From Corylus avellana (taxonomy: Eukaryota > Streptophyta > Magnoliopsida > Fagales > Betulaceae): a stretch of 64,000 bases of DNA. Location: positions 12,783,369-12,847,368 of the forward strand of contig NC_081543.1 in NCBI RefSeq assembly GCF_901000735.1, written 5' to 3'. A program made the position numbers and the translations under genes. A model generated the notes under the pieces. It saw only the letters and a program-made list of their open reading frames with translations, was not told the origin of the DNA and made no database searches. Shown piece after piece: positions 9,322 to 20,918 of this stretch. The number at the start of each line of letters is the position of its first letter. Position 1 is the first letter of the stretch.

Positions 9322-12300
9322 CTATACCCTGAAATTGACCTCTACTCCACCCCTAGTCCTTGGTCCACCTCTATGCAGTCCAGTAGGCCCTCCCCTAGTC
9401 CTTGATCCACCTCTTTGCAATCCAGTAGACCCTTCTGGGATAGGTTGACGACCCCTACCCCTATTACTCCCTCTACCTCTAGAAGATGCATTAGGAGCTT
9501 GCGAAATCTGCAAAGATGATGTAAACTTGGTAAATCAAATGTAATGAATTTATGGCAATGAATAATGGCATATTAACAATTTGGAACTTACTATTTCAGC
9601 ATCAGTGGTTGGCTGGGGAGTTGAGGTTTGACCATGTAAACTTGGACCACTACCATCTTGTTCTTATGATAACAAAATTGTTACACATTAACATATTATA
9701 ACCAAAAATAAAAAAAATAAAAAAATAACAAAGCTCCAGTAGTAGCTCACCTCATGTTGTCTTGCACTACTGCTTTTTCCCCTGTAATTCACTGCCTCTC
9801 TTCTGTTCTGTGGACATGTTCTGCTATTGCATCCAATCCCTCTGCATTTGGAGCATCTTATCCTAACTCCACCCTTCCTCATACGGTATTGATTAACAGG
9901 TTCTTTTGGACCCCTTGTCCTTAATTTTCTTGGCCTCCCTGGTTGTATTCTACGTAGGGGAGGGTCCACATGGTCGTAGTTTGTCTTCACCCATTGGTCC
10001 TCTCCAAGCATTGCATAAATAATTTCATCATAGGCTTTTTTATACATCTCAACAGTATTCTAATCATCTACATAATCTTCGGGGTCTGCATTAAAAAACC
10101 AAATTGCAGACATTGCATGTGTACATGGAATTCCTGTCAAGTCCCACTGTCTACAGCCACAAGTTCTCCTCAACAAATTTACAACATATTGCTTGTTATT
10201 GTGTGTCACTTCATATAACCCATCCCCAGCATATGTGCTGTAGCAATGCCCAGCAACCTGTCCAATTTCGTCCAATTTTGCAACAACCCTTGGACAAAGC
10301 CTACTAGCCATAGTGCGGAACCATCCCTCTTTGTTTGATATCTCTTCATCAACTTCTTCCTTATCATTTCTAGCATAGATATGATCGGCAGGTCACGCGC
10401 CTTCAGAATGTAAGCATTGAAGGACTCGCACAGGTTGTTCACAAGTAGATCACACTTGGGAAATGTATTGAACCAAGCCCTAGACCATGAGCTTGGGTCA
10501 ATCTTTGACAAATAGGTGTATGCATCCTGACTTATAAGCTTCAATTTATCCATTTCCTTATGAAAATCAGCTTCAATGTATGCTGCAGCCGCAACCCATA
10601 ACTTGTCCTTCAATGCAAGACCACGATGACCTATATCTCTGTAGTTCGCATACAAATGCCTTACACAAAACCAGTGGTCACCTCCGGGAAGCACCACTTC
10701 AAAAGCTGGTTGCAGCCCCTACAATCGGTCACAATAATAAACAAAAATTGGTTACCTTTTGATGAAAACAACGAAAATCAAAAACAAAGAAACATAATTA
10801 ATTTAAAATATAGTTACCTTTTGACGATCAGAAATAAATGTCCATCCTTGTGCAGGGGGGTGCCAAGATCTGATAGCAAAGTCTCAAAAAACTATATCCA
10901 ACTGTCTTTGGTTTTTGCCTCAACAACTGCAAGTGCCACTGGGTATATGTTATTATTGCCATCCCTCGAAATGGCAGACAAAAGCTGTCCCTTATAAGTC
11001 CCCTTCAAAAAACATCCATCTAACCCAATAATAGGCCTACAACCAGCTCGAAAACCATTCTTCATGGCAGCTAAAGAGAATTACAACCTATGGAAACATG
11101 CTGGGTGGTCAGGTAAAAGTCTATCAACCTTCATCATCACACAACTACCTCGGTTCGTTTGTCTAATTGTTTCACAATAATCCCAAAGCCTATTGTATTG
11201 ATGCTTTACTTTGCCCTGAATCATTTCCTTTGCAATTCTTCTAGCCCTATACATCTGCCAATTATTAACATCAACACCTCACTTATCTTTAACTTCCCCA
11301 AGAATTGCCTTCAACGGCATGTTAGGTTGTGCTCTAAACTTGTCAATCAGTTTATCAGTAATCCAGGATGATTTCACAGTTGAATTCTTATGCTTCCTTG
11401 TACAAGTGTGTTTGGCCTGTATTGATCTAATTTCAAATGACTCCTCATCCTTACATTTACAACCATAAACCCGATACCTACAACCTGGATCCCTGCATAC
11501 CACAATACATTTGGATAGGTAATTCTTTTTAAACCTTATATCCTTCCCATTTCTTAAATTGTTCTCTCTAATAGCTTCTCTAAAGACTTTGATTGAAGGA
11601 AATCGCTGCCCATTACTCAACTGTGGATTGTACATGTCAGTTTGTTGAAATTCTGTTCGCCTTGTTACACATGTGGCAAGAAATGAAACCTCATTCTCCT
11701 CATCACTTCCGGGAGGGGATACAAGAATATCACTTCGTGCCATGTCTGAGTTTGCATCATCATCATCAACCTCATCACCATAGCATTGACCCCTTCCACT
11801 AACTTGTATTATTGCTCTATCTGCATTTGCATTTTGATTATCACCCTCCGCCTCCTCATAACTCTCCTCCTCATCATCATTATCCTCCTCCCCATCCTCA
11901 CACTCATTACCATCCCCATCACCCTCAACACCACGCTCCTCAACATTGCCCCCTTCCATGGATGGCACATGAAGGTTGTTATCTTCATCAAACATGTCCG
12001 ATTCTAACATTTCTTCCCAATAAGGATCATCTCGATCAATCCTACTGTTTTCAACATATTCACCATCATTATCATCATTATCAACTTCATATTCATCATC
12101 ATTAATTGTAGGCTCATCAAATGAAACAAGGTACAGCGTAATAATCGGTACCCCTACATGTGCATCAACCATTTCTAACACATTATAGTCTGATGAAATT
12201 AATTTCAGACCACTTTGGATACTACAACCTGGCTATACGTAATACACTAGATCCCCTGACTTGTATCCATATTTTTTTACTATACCCTCAATCTCAAAAA

Positions 12301-12427
12301 ATGACAACTTGTCCTCGTCAAACTTCTCATCATATACATCTACCTCACCCCACACATATGCGCACGTAAACCCCCTATTAATCTTACCACCGTAATGCAC
12401 CTCAAATATAAACTCTCGTGTAGTCAT
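9322..12427 (-). pseudogene. MULE transposase (MuDR type), inactivated
   Basis: Reading on the reverse strand, an N-terminal PB1-like domain (FIFEVHYGGKINRGF, then LSFFEIEGIVKKYGYK) is followed by an acidic linker, the MuDR DNA-binding region (QLSNGQRFPSIKVFREAIRE, CRDPGCRYRVYGCKC), the DDE catalytic core (GLDGCFLKGTYKGQLLSAI; WFCVRHLYANY; LVNNLCESFNAYILKARDLP), a SWIM zinc finger (CGCRQWDLTGIPCTHA), a small CCHC-like knuckle (CSKCRGIGCNSRTCP) and an RG-rich tail (9322-9513). In-frame stops are seen at 12233-12235 (TAG), 11279-11281 (TGA), near 11079 and near 10890. Introns probably interrupt the gene near 10715-10840 and 9515-9720. Transposase of this kind cuts at the terminal inverted repeats and leaves 9-bp duplications; this copy cannot make a full protein. 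Confidence 0.9.
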
Positions 12428-14631
12428 CCTAAATAATAAAAGAAATAAAGAAAATTAACAAATGAATAAAATATTAAACAAATCAAGCTTAAGTAAATAT
12501 TAAGTACATATTAATTAATTAATTAAAGTTAATCAATAATTACTATTTCACATGTATGATAAGATATGTTGTTTTTAGTATAGCATGCACATGCAGCCAA
12601 TAGATTTAATAATTAAATGGTCAAATGCACATGAGATTCATTATTGACAGTTCAGGTATTACATGTAAAAAAAGCCCCACCATCCATCATGGTCATCAGT
12701 TAGCCCCATGCATGTTGTTATATGTGCGTGATTGATGGTACTACCTAGCTTGCTTTTTATCCTTCAAACAAATGGTCGCCTCTCATGTTCTCATTATCAC
12801 TTTCTTTGGTTTTCTTGCATCCACATTTTTCTTTTCTGTTTGGTTCCGCAGAAAAATATCTTTTCTCTACACATGCATTAAATAATTTGGGTTTGTAGTT
12901 TACAATGTTAAGTCACATACATGTGATGGAAAGGCCAAAAAAGATTGTCTCAAAACATTTCTCCTTTACACTTGTTCAACATCTTCTTAAGGTCAAATCC
13001 TGTTGGGATTATTCTAGATAGAATACAAATGGGCACGGGACACACACACACATCTAGATTCGAGAAACACATCATATGTATTATAATTGGCAAAGAGGGA
13101 CATCTATATTCATTGTCTGCTCTTTATAAAGTCACTAAATTTTGATGGTGTCTGATGACATGCATAAAGGGAGTTTTAGTAAATGAATTGATGGGTTTTA
13201 ATGAAATAAAGTAGTATTTAATTCTTTTAAAACAAACATAACCAGAATTTTATAAAGCTAATTCATCTAATTAAATTCAAGAAAACCAATGAAAGTGGAT
13301 TGACAAGAAAACTAATTCATCTAATTACCTTGATTGAGAACCTTCACAACAATATCATTTAATTTATTCTGTCGTCTTAAGAATGGACAGATCACAAGCA
13401 TCACTGAAAAGCTCTCTTAATTGAAAAAGCATATATATATATATATATATATAAAAGAATTAATGGCACCAAACACGTCTCATCATTAAACTTTTAAGCT
13501 CTAATTTTGTTTCCAACATATATAGGTGAGGCCAAATGCGCGATATAGGGACCGCCCAGACGACATTTATATATTATGTTGAAGAGGTAGTGATGAGAAA
13601 AGAAATATTTCTTTAATTAATGTTTCCCAGCCATGGAAGTAGCAGAAGCCTAGAAGAAACCTATTGTTGATGATGCAGATATAATTAGCTGATGAGGTAG
13701 AATATTATAGTTGTGGGCTCTCATAATGCTTTTGAGAAAGTTTGACACATTTATTGTCTCAACAACCAAGCATGTGCATCGTTTTCATTTCAGAGATACT
13801 GGCTTGGACTTAAAATAGAAACCATTTACTCTGAATATCAATATCATACTTTACGTAGGGGACCAAAAAAAAAAAAAAAAAAAAAAAAAGGGAAAACTAT
13901 ACCCATAGCATATAAAATCCACAAAACCCATCAACCCCTATGCCTAAAACCCATTAGAAAATAAGTAGACAATAAACCCATCAACTAGAAAATACAAATA
14001 TTATTCAATGAAACCAAAATCCCCAATAAGTAGAAAAGCAAAAAAATATACGAAAAAAAAAAAAGAACAAAGAGACCCATATCATTTTCCTTTCACCATA
14101 AAATCAATTTCCATTCACCCAAATCAAAACATCAATAAAGAAAACCTAAACCCATCGAGAAAGAGAACTCCACAAACCCTACAAATAAGAAAACTCAATT
14201 AAATTTAGTGTTAAACCTTTAGTGGCCGAAATCTTGAAAGGAAGACGTCTTTTCCCCCACGATCTATATGTTTTTTGTGAATTTAATGGGTTGGCTAAAC
14301 AAATTGCAGGTGAGGCGAAGTGAAGTGACGAACTAAAAACGGTGTGATAAACTGAAAACTGCTGGAATTGGCTCTTTTGTTTGCTGAAATCTGACGGCGT
14401 GACGAACTGAAATCGAACTGAAATCTGGAAAGGAACAAATCGAACATAAAAAACTGATCTTTTTCAAGCCAACCCCCATGGAAACTGATCTTTTTCTCAC
14501 GTGAAAAACTGTTGGACGAAGGTTGTAGCTATTGGACGTGGTTGTCTAGTTGGACGTGGGTTGTCTAGTTGCTTTCAAACTGTTGTTGTTGTGTTGTAGT
14601 ATTGCAAGGAGTTTTTTTTTGAAACCCCAAA
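12428..14631. other. MULE right interior, non-coding
   Basis: Upstream side of the transposase. It contains a (TA)n tract (13433-13452), poly-A (13864-13889) and, near 14220-14600, sequence with short direct repeats (TTGGACGTGG, TTGTCTAGTTG). No known gene is recognised. The region could hold the transposase promoter. Confidence 0.4.
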
Positions 14632-14876
14632 CTACAACGTTTAGTTGGATTTGTTTTTAATTTTAATTTTATTTTTTTAAAACAGGGTATTTAGTAACTT
14701 AAACTCAACAAAACGATGTCGTTTTGTATTTTCCATCCATTTTGACGGTGTTAACTAACGGAGTGGCCAAATTGCAACTAGTTGGTAGTTTGGGGGACTA
14801 CTTTATTACATTTTAAACATTGGGGGGCTAAATTACAAATGGCTGGTAGTTTGAGAGGCCATTTTATATTTTTCCC
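14632..14876 (-). repeat. Right terminal inverted repeat of the MULE
   Basis: Reverse complement of 2829-3075. Ends CATTTTATATTTTTCCC, followed directly by the TTATTTAAT duplication. Confidence 0.85.
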
Positions 14877-14885
14877 TTATTTAAT

Positions 14886-15389
14886 TTATGCTTATATATA
14901 AATTAAAGTTCAATTAACGTAATTTTGTGCTTTATCCATATCGTGACATTTCTTGACCAGAATAAGTCGCGTACGTTTAAGAAATTTAGCTCCTTGGTAA
15001 GGTGCGATGGTATTGATCAAGCTTAAACTGAAGAAATTCATAATGAAATAGGAAATTATAAATAAATAGGGGAAATAAATAAACAAAATAAATAAACAAA
15101 ATAATAAAAGAGACACAATAATTTTACGTGGTTCGTTCTATGACCTACATCGACAGATAAAGCCCAAAGAGCTACATTATACGTACTCTTATTGCTTGAT
15201 TGATATTACAATACAAATGCTCATAATTGAAATAGATAGTATGACAAACAAATTTGATTGATTTGATTACCATCAAACCTTATTACAATTACTCTTATAA
15301 AAGATAAATAACATACAATATCAATTTAATATATTTTTTTCAATGTAGGAAATATAAAACTACATTGCATGAACTCAAGGATATATAGC
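14886..15389. repeat. Segmental duplication U1, right part
   Basis: Matches 21595-22039 and 23431-23506 of U2, including GACATTTCTTG, GGTAAGGTGCGATGGTATTG and ATTGCATGAACTCAAGGAT. The U2 copy carries a CACTA-like insertion at a site that is unoccupied here (near 15354). The TTTTACGTGGTTCG motif at 15122 resembles a plant LTR-retrotransposon remnant. Confidence 0.75.
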
Positions 15390-16000
15390 TCAAAACACTT
15401 TTTCATGATCAATGAAAGCCGTGTAAACTCTCCAATGCTTCCGAGTTATGAAGAAACGCAAGGCAAAGTTAGACAAAAGAAAGAAAGAGAAAAAGAAAAA
15501 ATAAGGAAGCCAATAACTTGGAAGCGGAGATCTGATTGCTATAGAGGTGCCATAGGAGAGGAAGAGGAGTCCAAAGGATTTGAAGAGCAGGAAACTAGGA
15601 AGACCAGGAGGGAGGACTAAGATAATCAAGATTAGTGGTATATAAAATGTTAAAGCATTTATAGCCACGAGTAGAGGAAAAAAGTGTCGATCTGGGCATG
15701 ATAATTGTCCCCACCCGGTGTGGGGGTTGACTGACTTCGTCACTTGCGTCGGCGGCGGCTGTGATATTGAGCTGATTATTGTTTCCCGGAATAAAGTTAT
15801 CTTTCCAAAATCCTCCAGGGGGCTGAGTACTGCTTGGTAGGCGATTGTTGCAAGCAGTACAGCAACCACCAACAGCATATTGCGCATGTCGTTTGAGAAT
15901 AGCGTTTTCCGACGTAAGAAGATGTGAAGAACCCCTCAGTAAATGGGATAGGAGATTTTAAGTAATCTGCCCGAGAAGCAACCTTAGGAAGAGAAGCAAA
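15390..16000 (-). pseudogene. BDA1-like ankyrin-PGG gene, last-exon remnant (copy 1)
   Basis: The reverse strand encodes the membrane half of a plant ankyrin-PGG protein: NMLLVVAVLLATIAYQAVLS, a degraded PGG motif (SPLEDF in place of SPPGGF), a loop ending VNPHTGWGQL, then hydrophobic segments FFPLLVAINALTFYIPLILI, SFGLLFLSYGTSIAI and YFFFFSFFLLSNFAL. Upstream (about 15925) the frame changes while recognisable residues (RADYLKSPI) continue in another frame. The ankyrin-repeat exon is absent, and the copy ends where the next duplicated segment begins (about 16000). It is a truncated, frameshifted paralogue of the intact gene at 38174-39813. Confidence 0.85.
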
Positions 16001-16245
16001 TCTAGGAAGATGGATCCTCCAAATTTCAAATTCAAATGCAATGGAGGGGAGTGTGTTGGCGGGGGTAAAATTGTTAAAAAAATAAAATAACACTTTTGTG
16101 CCTCTTTTTATAACTAATTGAATCTTTTTTATTTTATTTAAAATGGACATATCCGTTTCCCAAATTTAGTGCATGAATTACTCTTAAAGAACATTAAGAC
16201 ATTGTCAGTTGCTTCTCTGCAATTGGAGATTACTATGCTTGAGCA
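15985..16245. repeat. Segmental duplication U2, leftmost part
   Basis: Matches 1940-2212 of U1. It is interrupted after GAGCA (16241-16245) by the copia element and resumes at 19659. Confidence 0.75.
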
Positions 16246-16569
16246 TGTTGAAAATTGGAAATAACACTCACTAAGAGATTACACAAAATAGGAAGAGGAA
16301 TATTCAACTTTATTCAACTTGATAAAATAACTTGCTTACATGGGTATTTATAGGATACAAATGACCCTTCTAACTTCTTCACAATAACTTCATTCATTTA
16401 CACCCATGTAATTCCTATGTAAAATAACTCTTGAAAAATTAAAAGACACAACATCTTCAACTCACTTAGTAACATATGAAATTATGAAATGAAAAGACAC
16501 TTAGTAACATACGAAAATATGAAATGAAAAGACTCAACTAAATGTTAAAATTAAGTTTATTATTCAACA
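16246..16569 (-). repeat. 3' LTR of the copia element
   Basis: 324 bp, paired with 19335-19658 and adjacent to the polypurine tract. Confidence 0.93.
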
Positions 16570-16601
16570 CCCCCTTTTAAACTTAATTTCTTTTAGCCTC
16601 C

Positions 16602-17972
16602 TTAAAATAACGAAGAATTCTTTGGACCGCCTTGAAATGAGGTAGGTGACTCCATATAACGACTGATAAGCTCAACTCTATGGAAAATATTCGGTATTGT
16701 CAAGTATCTCAAACTTCCAACTAAACTCTTGAAGATTGTTGAATCCACTCTTTCTCCTTCTTCATTCTTCTTTGCCTTGACCACCCATTTCACTCCAATG
16801 GGTTTTTGTTCTTTTGAAATATTCACCAACTCCCATGTGTTCTTTTCAATTGCTTTGATTTCCTCATCCATGGCATTTCTCAATTTTTCATCTTTTACCG
16901 CTTCTTTAAAACCTATTGGCTCACAATCCGCAAAATGACAAAATAGATTTCGATCATCATTTAAATTCTCTGTTACCTTATAGAGTTCTTGAAGACTTCT
17001 CATGTGTGGTGGCTTTTCACTAGAACTTCCACTTGAAGATGACGACAACGGTGTACTAAGACTTGTTGGAGATGGAGAAGGTGTAGTGGAATCTTCATTT
17101 CTTGACTCTTCTTCTCCAAGAAAAGGAAAAAAATCATACTTTTCTTTCTCCTGAATGCTCCAATCCCAAAAGTCTTCTTCATCAAACTCCACATCTCTAC
17201 TAATTACAACTTTGCCGAAATTTGGATTGTAAAGCTTGTAGCCTTTAGAACTTGAGTCATAGCCAATGAAAATGTACATTTTGCTTTTATCATCAAGCTT
17301 GGACCTCTCTTGATCCGGTACGTGTGTATAGCCAATGCTTCCAAAAACTCGCAAATGAGAAACATTTGGCTTTCTTCCGCTCCATGCTTCTTGTGGTGTT
17401 TTGTTCCATAGGCTTCTTATAGGACAACAATTTAATAGATATACGGCACAATCAACAGCTTCCGCCCAAAACTCTTTAGGCATTCTTTTTGTCTTCAACA
17501 TGCTTTGAGCTATATTGAGAATTGTCCTATTATTTCTTTCAACAACACCATTTTGTTGTGGCGATCTTAGAACCGTTAAAGGGTGACGAATTCCATTTTC
17601 TTCACAAAATTCTTTAAATTCATTAGATGTGAATTTGCCTCCTCTATCGGATCTCAAGGATTTAATACAATAGCCACTTTGTTTTTCCACAAAGGCTTTG
17701 AATTTTTTGAAAACCTCAAACACTTGAGATCTTTCATTTAAAAAATAGACCCAAGTCTTTCGACTAAAATCATCAATGAAAAGAAGGAAGTAACGACTTT
17801 TACCGAATGAAGATGGCTTAATTGGACCGCAAACATCCGCATGAACAAGTTGAAGAGGCTCAATTGCTCTTGTAGTAGATTCTATTGGAACGCTTTTCCG
17901 GAATTGTTTGCCGACGAGATATCCTTCGTAAAGTTGGTCCTGTTGATTGATAGATGGCAAGCCATTCACCAT
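16602..17972 (-). pseudogene. Copia pol: integrase joined to a truncated reverse transcriptase and RNase H
   Basis: A 456-codon open frame. It holds the integrase core: HADVCGPIKPSSFGKSRYFL, LLFIDDFSRKTWVYFL with the first Asp pair, RSDRGGKFTSNEF with the second Asp, and SPQQNGVVERNNRTILN with the catalytic Glu. The integrase C-terminal part follows (LRVFGSIGYTHVP, FIGYDSSSKGYKLYNP). A Ser-rich linker leads to the start of reverse transcriptase (AMDEEIKAIEKNTWELV, PIGVKWVVKAKKNEEGE). It then jumps directly to VDSTIFKSLVGSLRYLT, which in full elements lies after the catalytic YVDD, near the RNase H domain. Most of reverse transcriptase is therefore deleted in frame, and the product cannot copy RNA. 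Confidence 0.9.
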
Positions 17973-18960
17973 TCATGGGAACTTTGGCTATCAAATTCTT
18001 CTTGTCATCTCTTAGTAAAAGACTACGATTTTTCATATGAATTTCATAGTCTTTTTCCAAGAGTTGTCCCAAGCTCAAAATATTACTTTTCATACGTGGA
18101 ACAAAATAAACATTTGTAATAAATTGTTGTCCTCCATTTTTCAAGCGAATTGAGATTGTACCTTTCCCTTTTATTGGAACTTTTGACAAGTCTCCAAAGT
18201 AACATTCCCGCTCACCGATTCATCAAGCTCGACAAACTTGTTTTTGTCTCTACATATATGGTTGCTTGCCAGGTTGTCAAGATACCATGAGTTCTTCTCT
18301 CCTCTTTCTTTTCCCTTATAAGCAAGCAACAAAGTGGGCTCCACTTCCTCGTTTTAAACATAATTGTCTTCCTCTTCAACATCGTTAATATCGCTTCTAC
18401 ACTCCCAAGCATAATGACCTTATTTTTGGCAATTATAACATTTAACTTGAGATTTATCATACCTTCTTCCATATTGCTTCCAATTATTTTCTTGTCCTCT
18501 TGATGCTTGACCTCTTTCTTCGTAATTGTCCCAATTACGTGGGCTTCTTCCTCTTCCTCTACCACGGCCACGACCACGACTGTGTCCTCATCCCTATCCT
18601 CTTTGACTCCTTTCTTGCTCTTCTTCCTTTTCTTTGAAAAAGAGTTTTGTAGCTAGAATTTGCTCCAATGGCTCTTCCTTCTTCTTGTTGAGCCTTTCTT
18701 CATGGGATTGAAGAGATCCCATAAGTTGATCAATACTCATGGTTTCCAAATCTTTTGACTTTTCAATAACTACAACAATATAGTCAAATTTTTGTTGCAA
18801 TGAACGGAGGATCTTCTTAATAACTCGAACATCTTCCAATTTTTCTCCATATCTTTTCATTTGATTTACTATGGCCAACACCCTTGAAAAATAATCCACA
18901 ATCGACTCCGATTCTTCCATTCGCAAAACTTCAAATTCGTCTCTTAATGTTTGAAGGCGA
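17860..18960 (-). pseudogene. Copia gag (UBN2) and protease region, inactivated
   Basis: The reverse strand gives the UBN2-type gag (18594-18926: [57 protein letters not shown]). It is followed by a zinc knuckle of the CX2CX4HX4C form around 18395-18445 that contains an in-frame TAA between its second Cys and the His. Then comes the protease-to-integrase linker (18189-17860: FVPRMKSNILSLGQLLEKDY). N-terminal gag up to about 19290 is in other frames. The frame changes show the element cannot make its own capsid. Confidence 0.8.
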
Positions 18961-19334
18961 ACTTACTTCACTTTATCAACTCCTTGATAGGAGTTTAGAA
19001 GAATCTCCCATGTTTGCTTGGAGGTGGTTGCATTTGCCACCTTCTCGAACATAGCTTCATCCAAACATTGATGAATAAGAGTGAGAGCTTGCTGATCCTT
19101 CTTTCGAAGTCTTTGAGAAGCCTCTCTTTGATTAGGAGTCAAAGGAACTTCATCACTAGGCTCATCGTAGCCTTTTTATACAATCTCCCAAGCATCTTGC
19201 GATTCAAGCAATGCCTTCATGCGAATGCACCAATTATCAAAATTGTCTTTGGAAAGGTGAGGGAATTGAAATGGGAAGGTTGAATTGGCCATTTCTCTAG
19301 GATCAATAAACTATGGCTTAATTTGATACCACTT

Positions 19335-19658
19335 TGTTGAAAATTAGAAATAACACTCACTAAGAGATTACACAAAATAGGAAGAGGAATATTTAACTTT
19401 ATTCAACTTGATGAAATAACTTGCTTACATGGGTATTTATAGGATACAAATGACCCTTCTAACTTCTTCACAATAACTTCATTCATTTACACCCATGTAA
19501 CTCTTATGTAAAATAACTCTTGAAAAACTAAAAGACAGAACCTCTTCAACTCACTTAGTAACATATGAGAATATGAAATGAAAAGACACTTAATAACATA
19601 TGAAAATATGAAATGAAAAGACTCAACTAAATGTTAAAATTAAGTTTATTATTCAACA
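19335..19658 (-). repeat. 5' LTR of the copia element
   Basis: 324 bp, paired with 16246-16569. The primer-binding-like sequence lies just inside, at about 19315-19332. Confidence 0.93.
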
Positions 19659-19663
19659 GAGCA

Positions 19664-20142
19664 ATGATCAGGAAATGAACTAAGAATTTAATTTTAAGAA
19701 TGTCGGATCGTATGAAAGAAAATTTTTAGGGGATAGACTATAGAGTTTTTCTCCCAACTCAGTTGAAGGAATTGCCTCCAACTTAATTTATAAAAATGAT
19801 ATGTATTTCTTGAAAGTTTGAAAAATACGTACTATTTTAATAGAGTTGAAATAAATTTTATTAAAAAATTATGTACATCGATCACATGCTATTTAGAGAA
19901 AAACTGTCTATTTTCAAGGACCAGAATAAGAAAAAATGACATAAATTATTATTTATTCTAATAAATTTAAAGATTAAAAAACATTAACTAGAAATGCAAT
20001 TTTAAGGAAGTTGAATTGTATAAAAGAAAATTTTCAGGGATAAAAAATTTAAAAACCTTTTTAAATATTTTTTTTAGAGGTGGGCCCCCCACCAACTACC
20101 CCTTGGTTTCGTCTCCACATAGAGAATAACTTCAATGTGATC
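19664..20142. repeat. Segmental duplication U2, middle part
   Basis: Continues the match to U1 (2213-2500: AATGATCAGGAAATGAACTA, then CCTCCAACT and TCTATTTTCAA blocks). No gene is present. Confidence 0.75.
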
Positions 20143-20806
20143 CATGCATAAAAGTGGACTTTTGTACAAATCATTCAGTGGTTGCCACATCAGCTGAAAC
20201 ATTTTAAGAAAAAATAAACATCCACACCGGATTATATCAGGTTTTATTATTTTTTAAAGCAAAATAAATGGAGAGGGTGGCAAAGGGAGGTGGGGTGGTT
20301 CGCCGCCACCCCTAGTGGCTGGAGGTGGCTGCGAGCCACCCCAGTGGCCGGGGGTGGCCAAGAGCCAACCCTAGCGATCCACCCATAGCGGCCTGGGGGT
20401 GGCCGGATCTCTCTCCCCCAAGCTGTTGGGTGGATCCCGGCCACCCCCAGGCCACTAGGGGTGGATTGCGGCCAACCCCCAGGCCTGCGATCCACCCCTA
20501 GCAGCCTGGGGGTGGCCTTGAGCCACCCCCAGCGGCCTGGGGGTGGCCGGATCTCACTCCCCCAGGCCGTTGGGGTGGATCACAGCCACTCCCAGGCCAC
20601 TGGGGGTGGCAGCAGTAGGGAGAGACTGGGCGGTGGGCAGCGGCATCTGGGCGTGGGCTGAACCGACAGCGGCAGGGAGTGGTGGCTAATGTCTGTGAGG
20701 GAGAATTAATCCTATGTTTTGCTAACATACATTTTTTTTTTGCATTTTTCTTAGATTGTTAATGTGTCAAAATCTGTGGTTTGCACAAAAGCTCCCTTTT
20801 GTGCAA
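20143..20806. mobile_element. Candidate inverted-repeat element with GC-rich GGGGTGGC array
   Basis: Left sequence CATAAAAGTGGACTTTTGTA and right sequence TGCACAAAAGCTCCCTTTTG (20782-20806) are imperfectly inverted; the right end is itself a hairpin. The interior (20265-20690) is a GC-rich array of 30-40-bp units built on GGGGTGG/CCACCCC with CCTGGGGGTGGCC. U1 lacks this stretch. The target duplication is not clear. All reading frames in the array are low-complexity by-products. Confidence 0.45.
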
Positions 20807-20918
20807 CGACCACACAGAAGAAGATGCACTCCTCTGCATATGATTCATGCATGCGTTGGTTCGGGAGCTAGGACACTGGGGAATTGGCCCCCTCTCCCTC
20901 CTCTGCAAGTGTATTCAT

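Larger units (their letters stand above)
2829..14876 (-). mobile_element. 12-kb Mutator-like element (MULE) with long terminal inverted repeats
   Basis: The outer about 245 bp at each end are inverted copies (2829-3075 against 14632-14876). They start GGGAAAAATAT, contain AAACTACCA and the AAACGACGTCGTTTTG region, and end near CCAACTAAACGTTG. The insertion is flanked by a perfect 9-bp duplication TTATTTAAT (2820-2828 and 14877-14885), as expected for Mutator. The paralogous segment near 21588 (AGTATTTACTTATGC) lacks the insert. Inside are a degenerate MULE transposase, a captured host exon, a CACTA-like sub-insertion and UTR-like sequence. It is much longer than a minimal MULE. The transposase is dead, so any recent movement would need a transposase in trans. 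Confidence 0.9.
16246..19658 (-). mobile_element. Ty1/copia LTR retrotransposon with internal deletion
   Basis: Two 324-bp LTRs (16246-16569 and 19335-19658) run TGTTGAAAATT...ATTCAACA. The 5-bp duplication GAGCA flanks the element (16241-16245, 19659-19663). A polypurine tract is seen inverted after the left LTR (CCCCCTTTTAAAC). On the element's strand, TGGTATCAAATTAAG, similar to a tRNA-Met primer site, follows the other LTR. The LTRs differ at about 12 positions by eye, so the insertion is not recent. The element is 3.4 kb, against about 5 kb for a complete copia. The interior carries gag and part of pol. Confidence 0.95.

Noticed and set aside
11812..12105. His- and Pro-rich forward frame
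   Set aside because: Antisense to the acidic linker of the MULE transposase.
20247..20728. Gly/Pro-rich frames on both strands
   Set aside because: Low-complexity translation of the GC-rich array.
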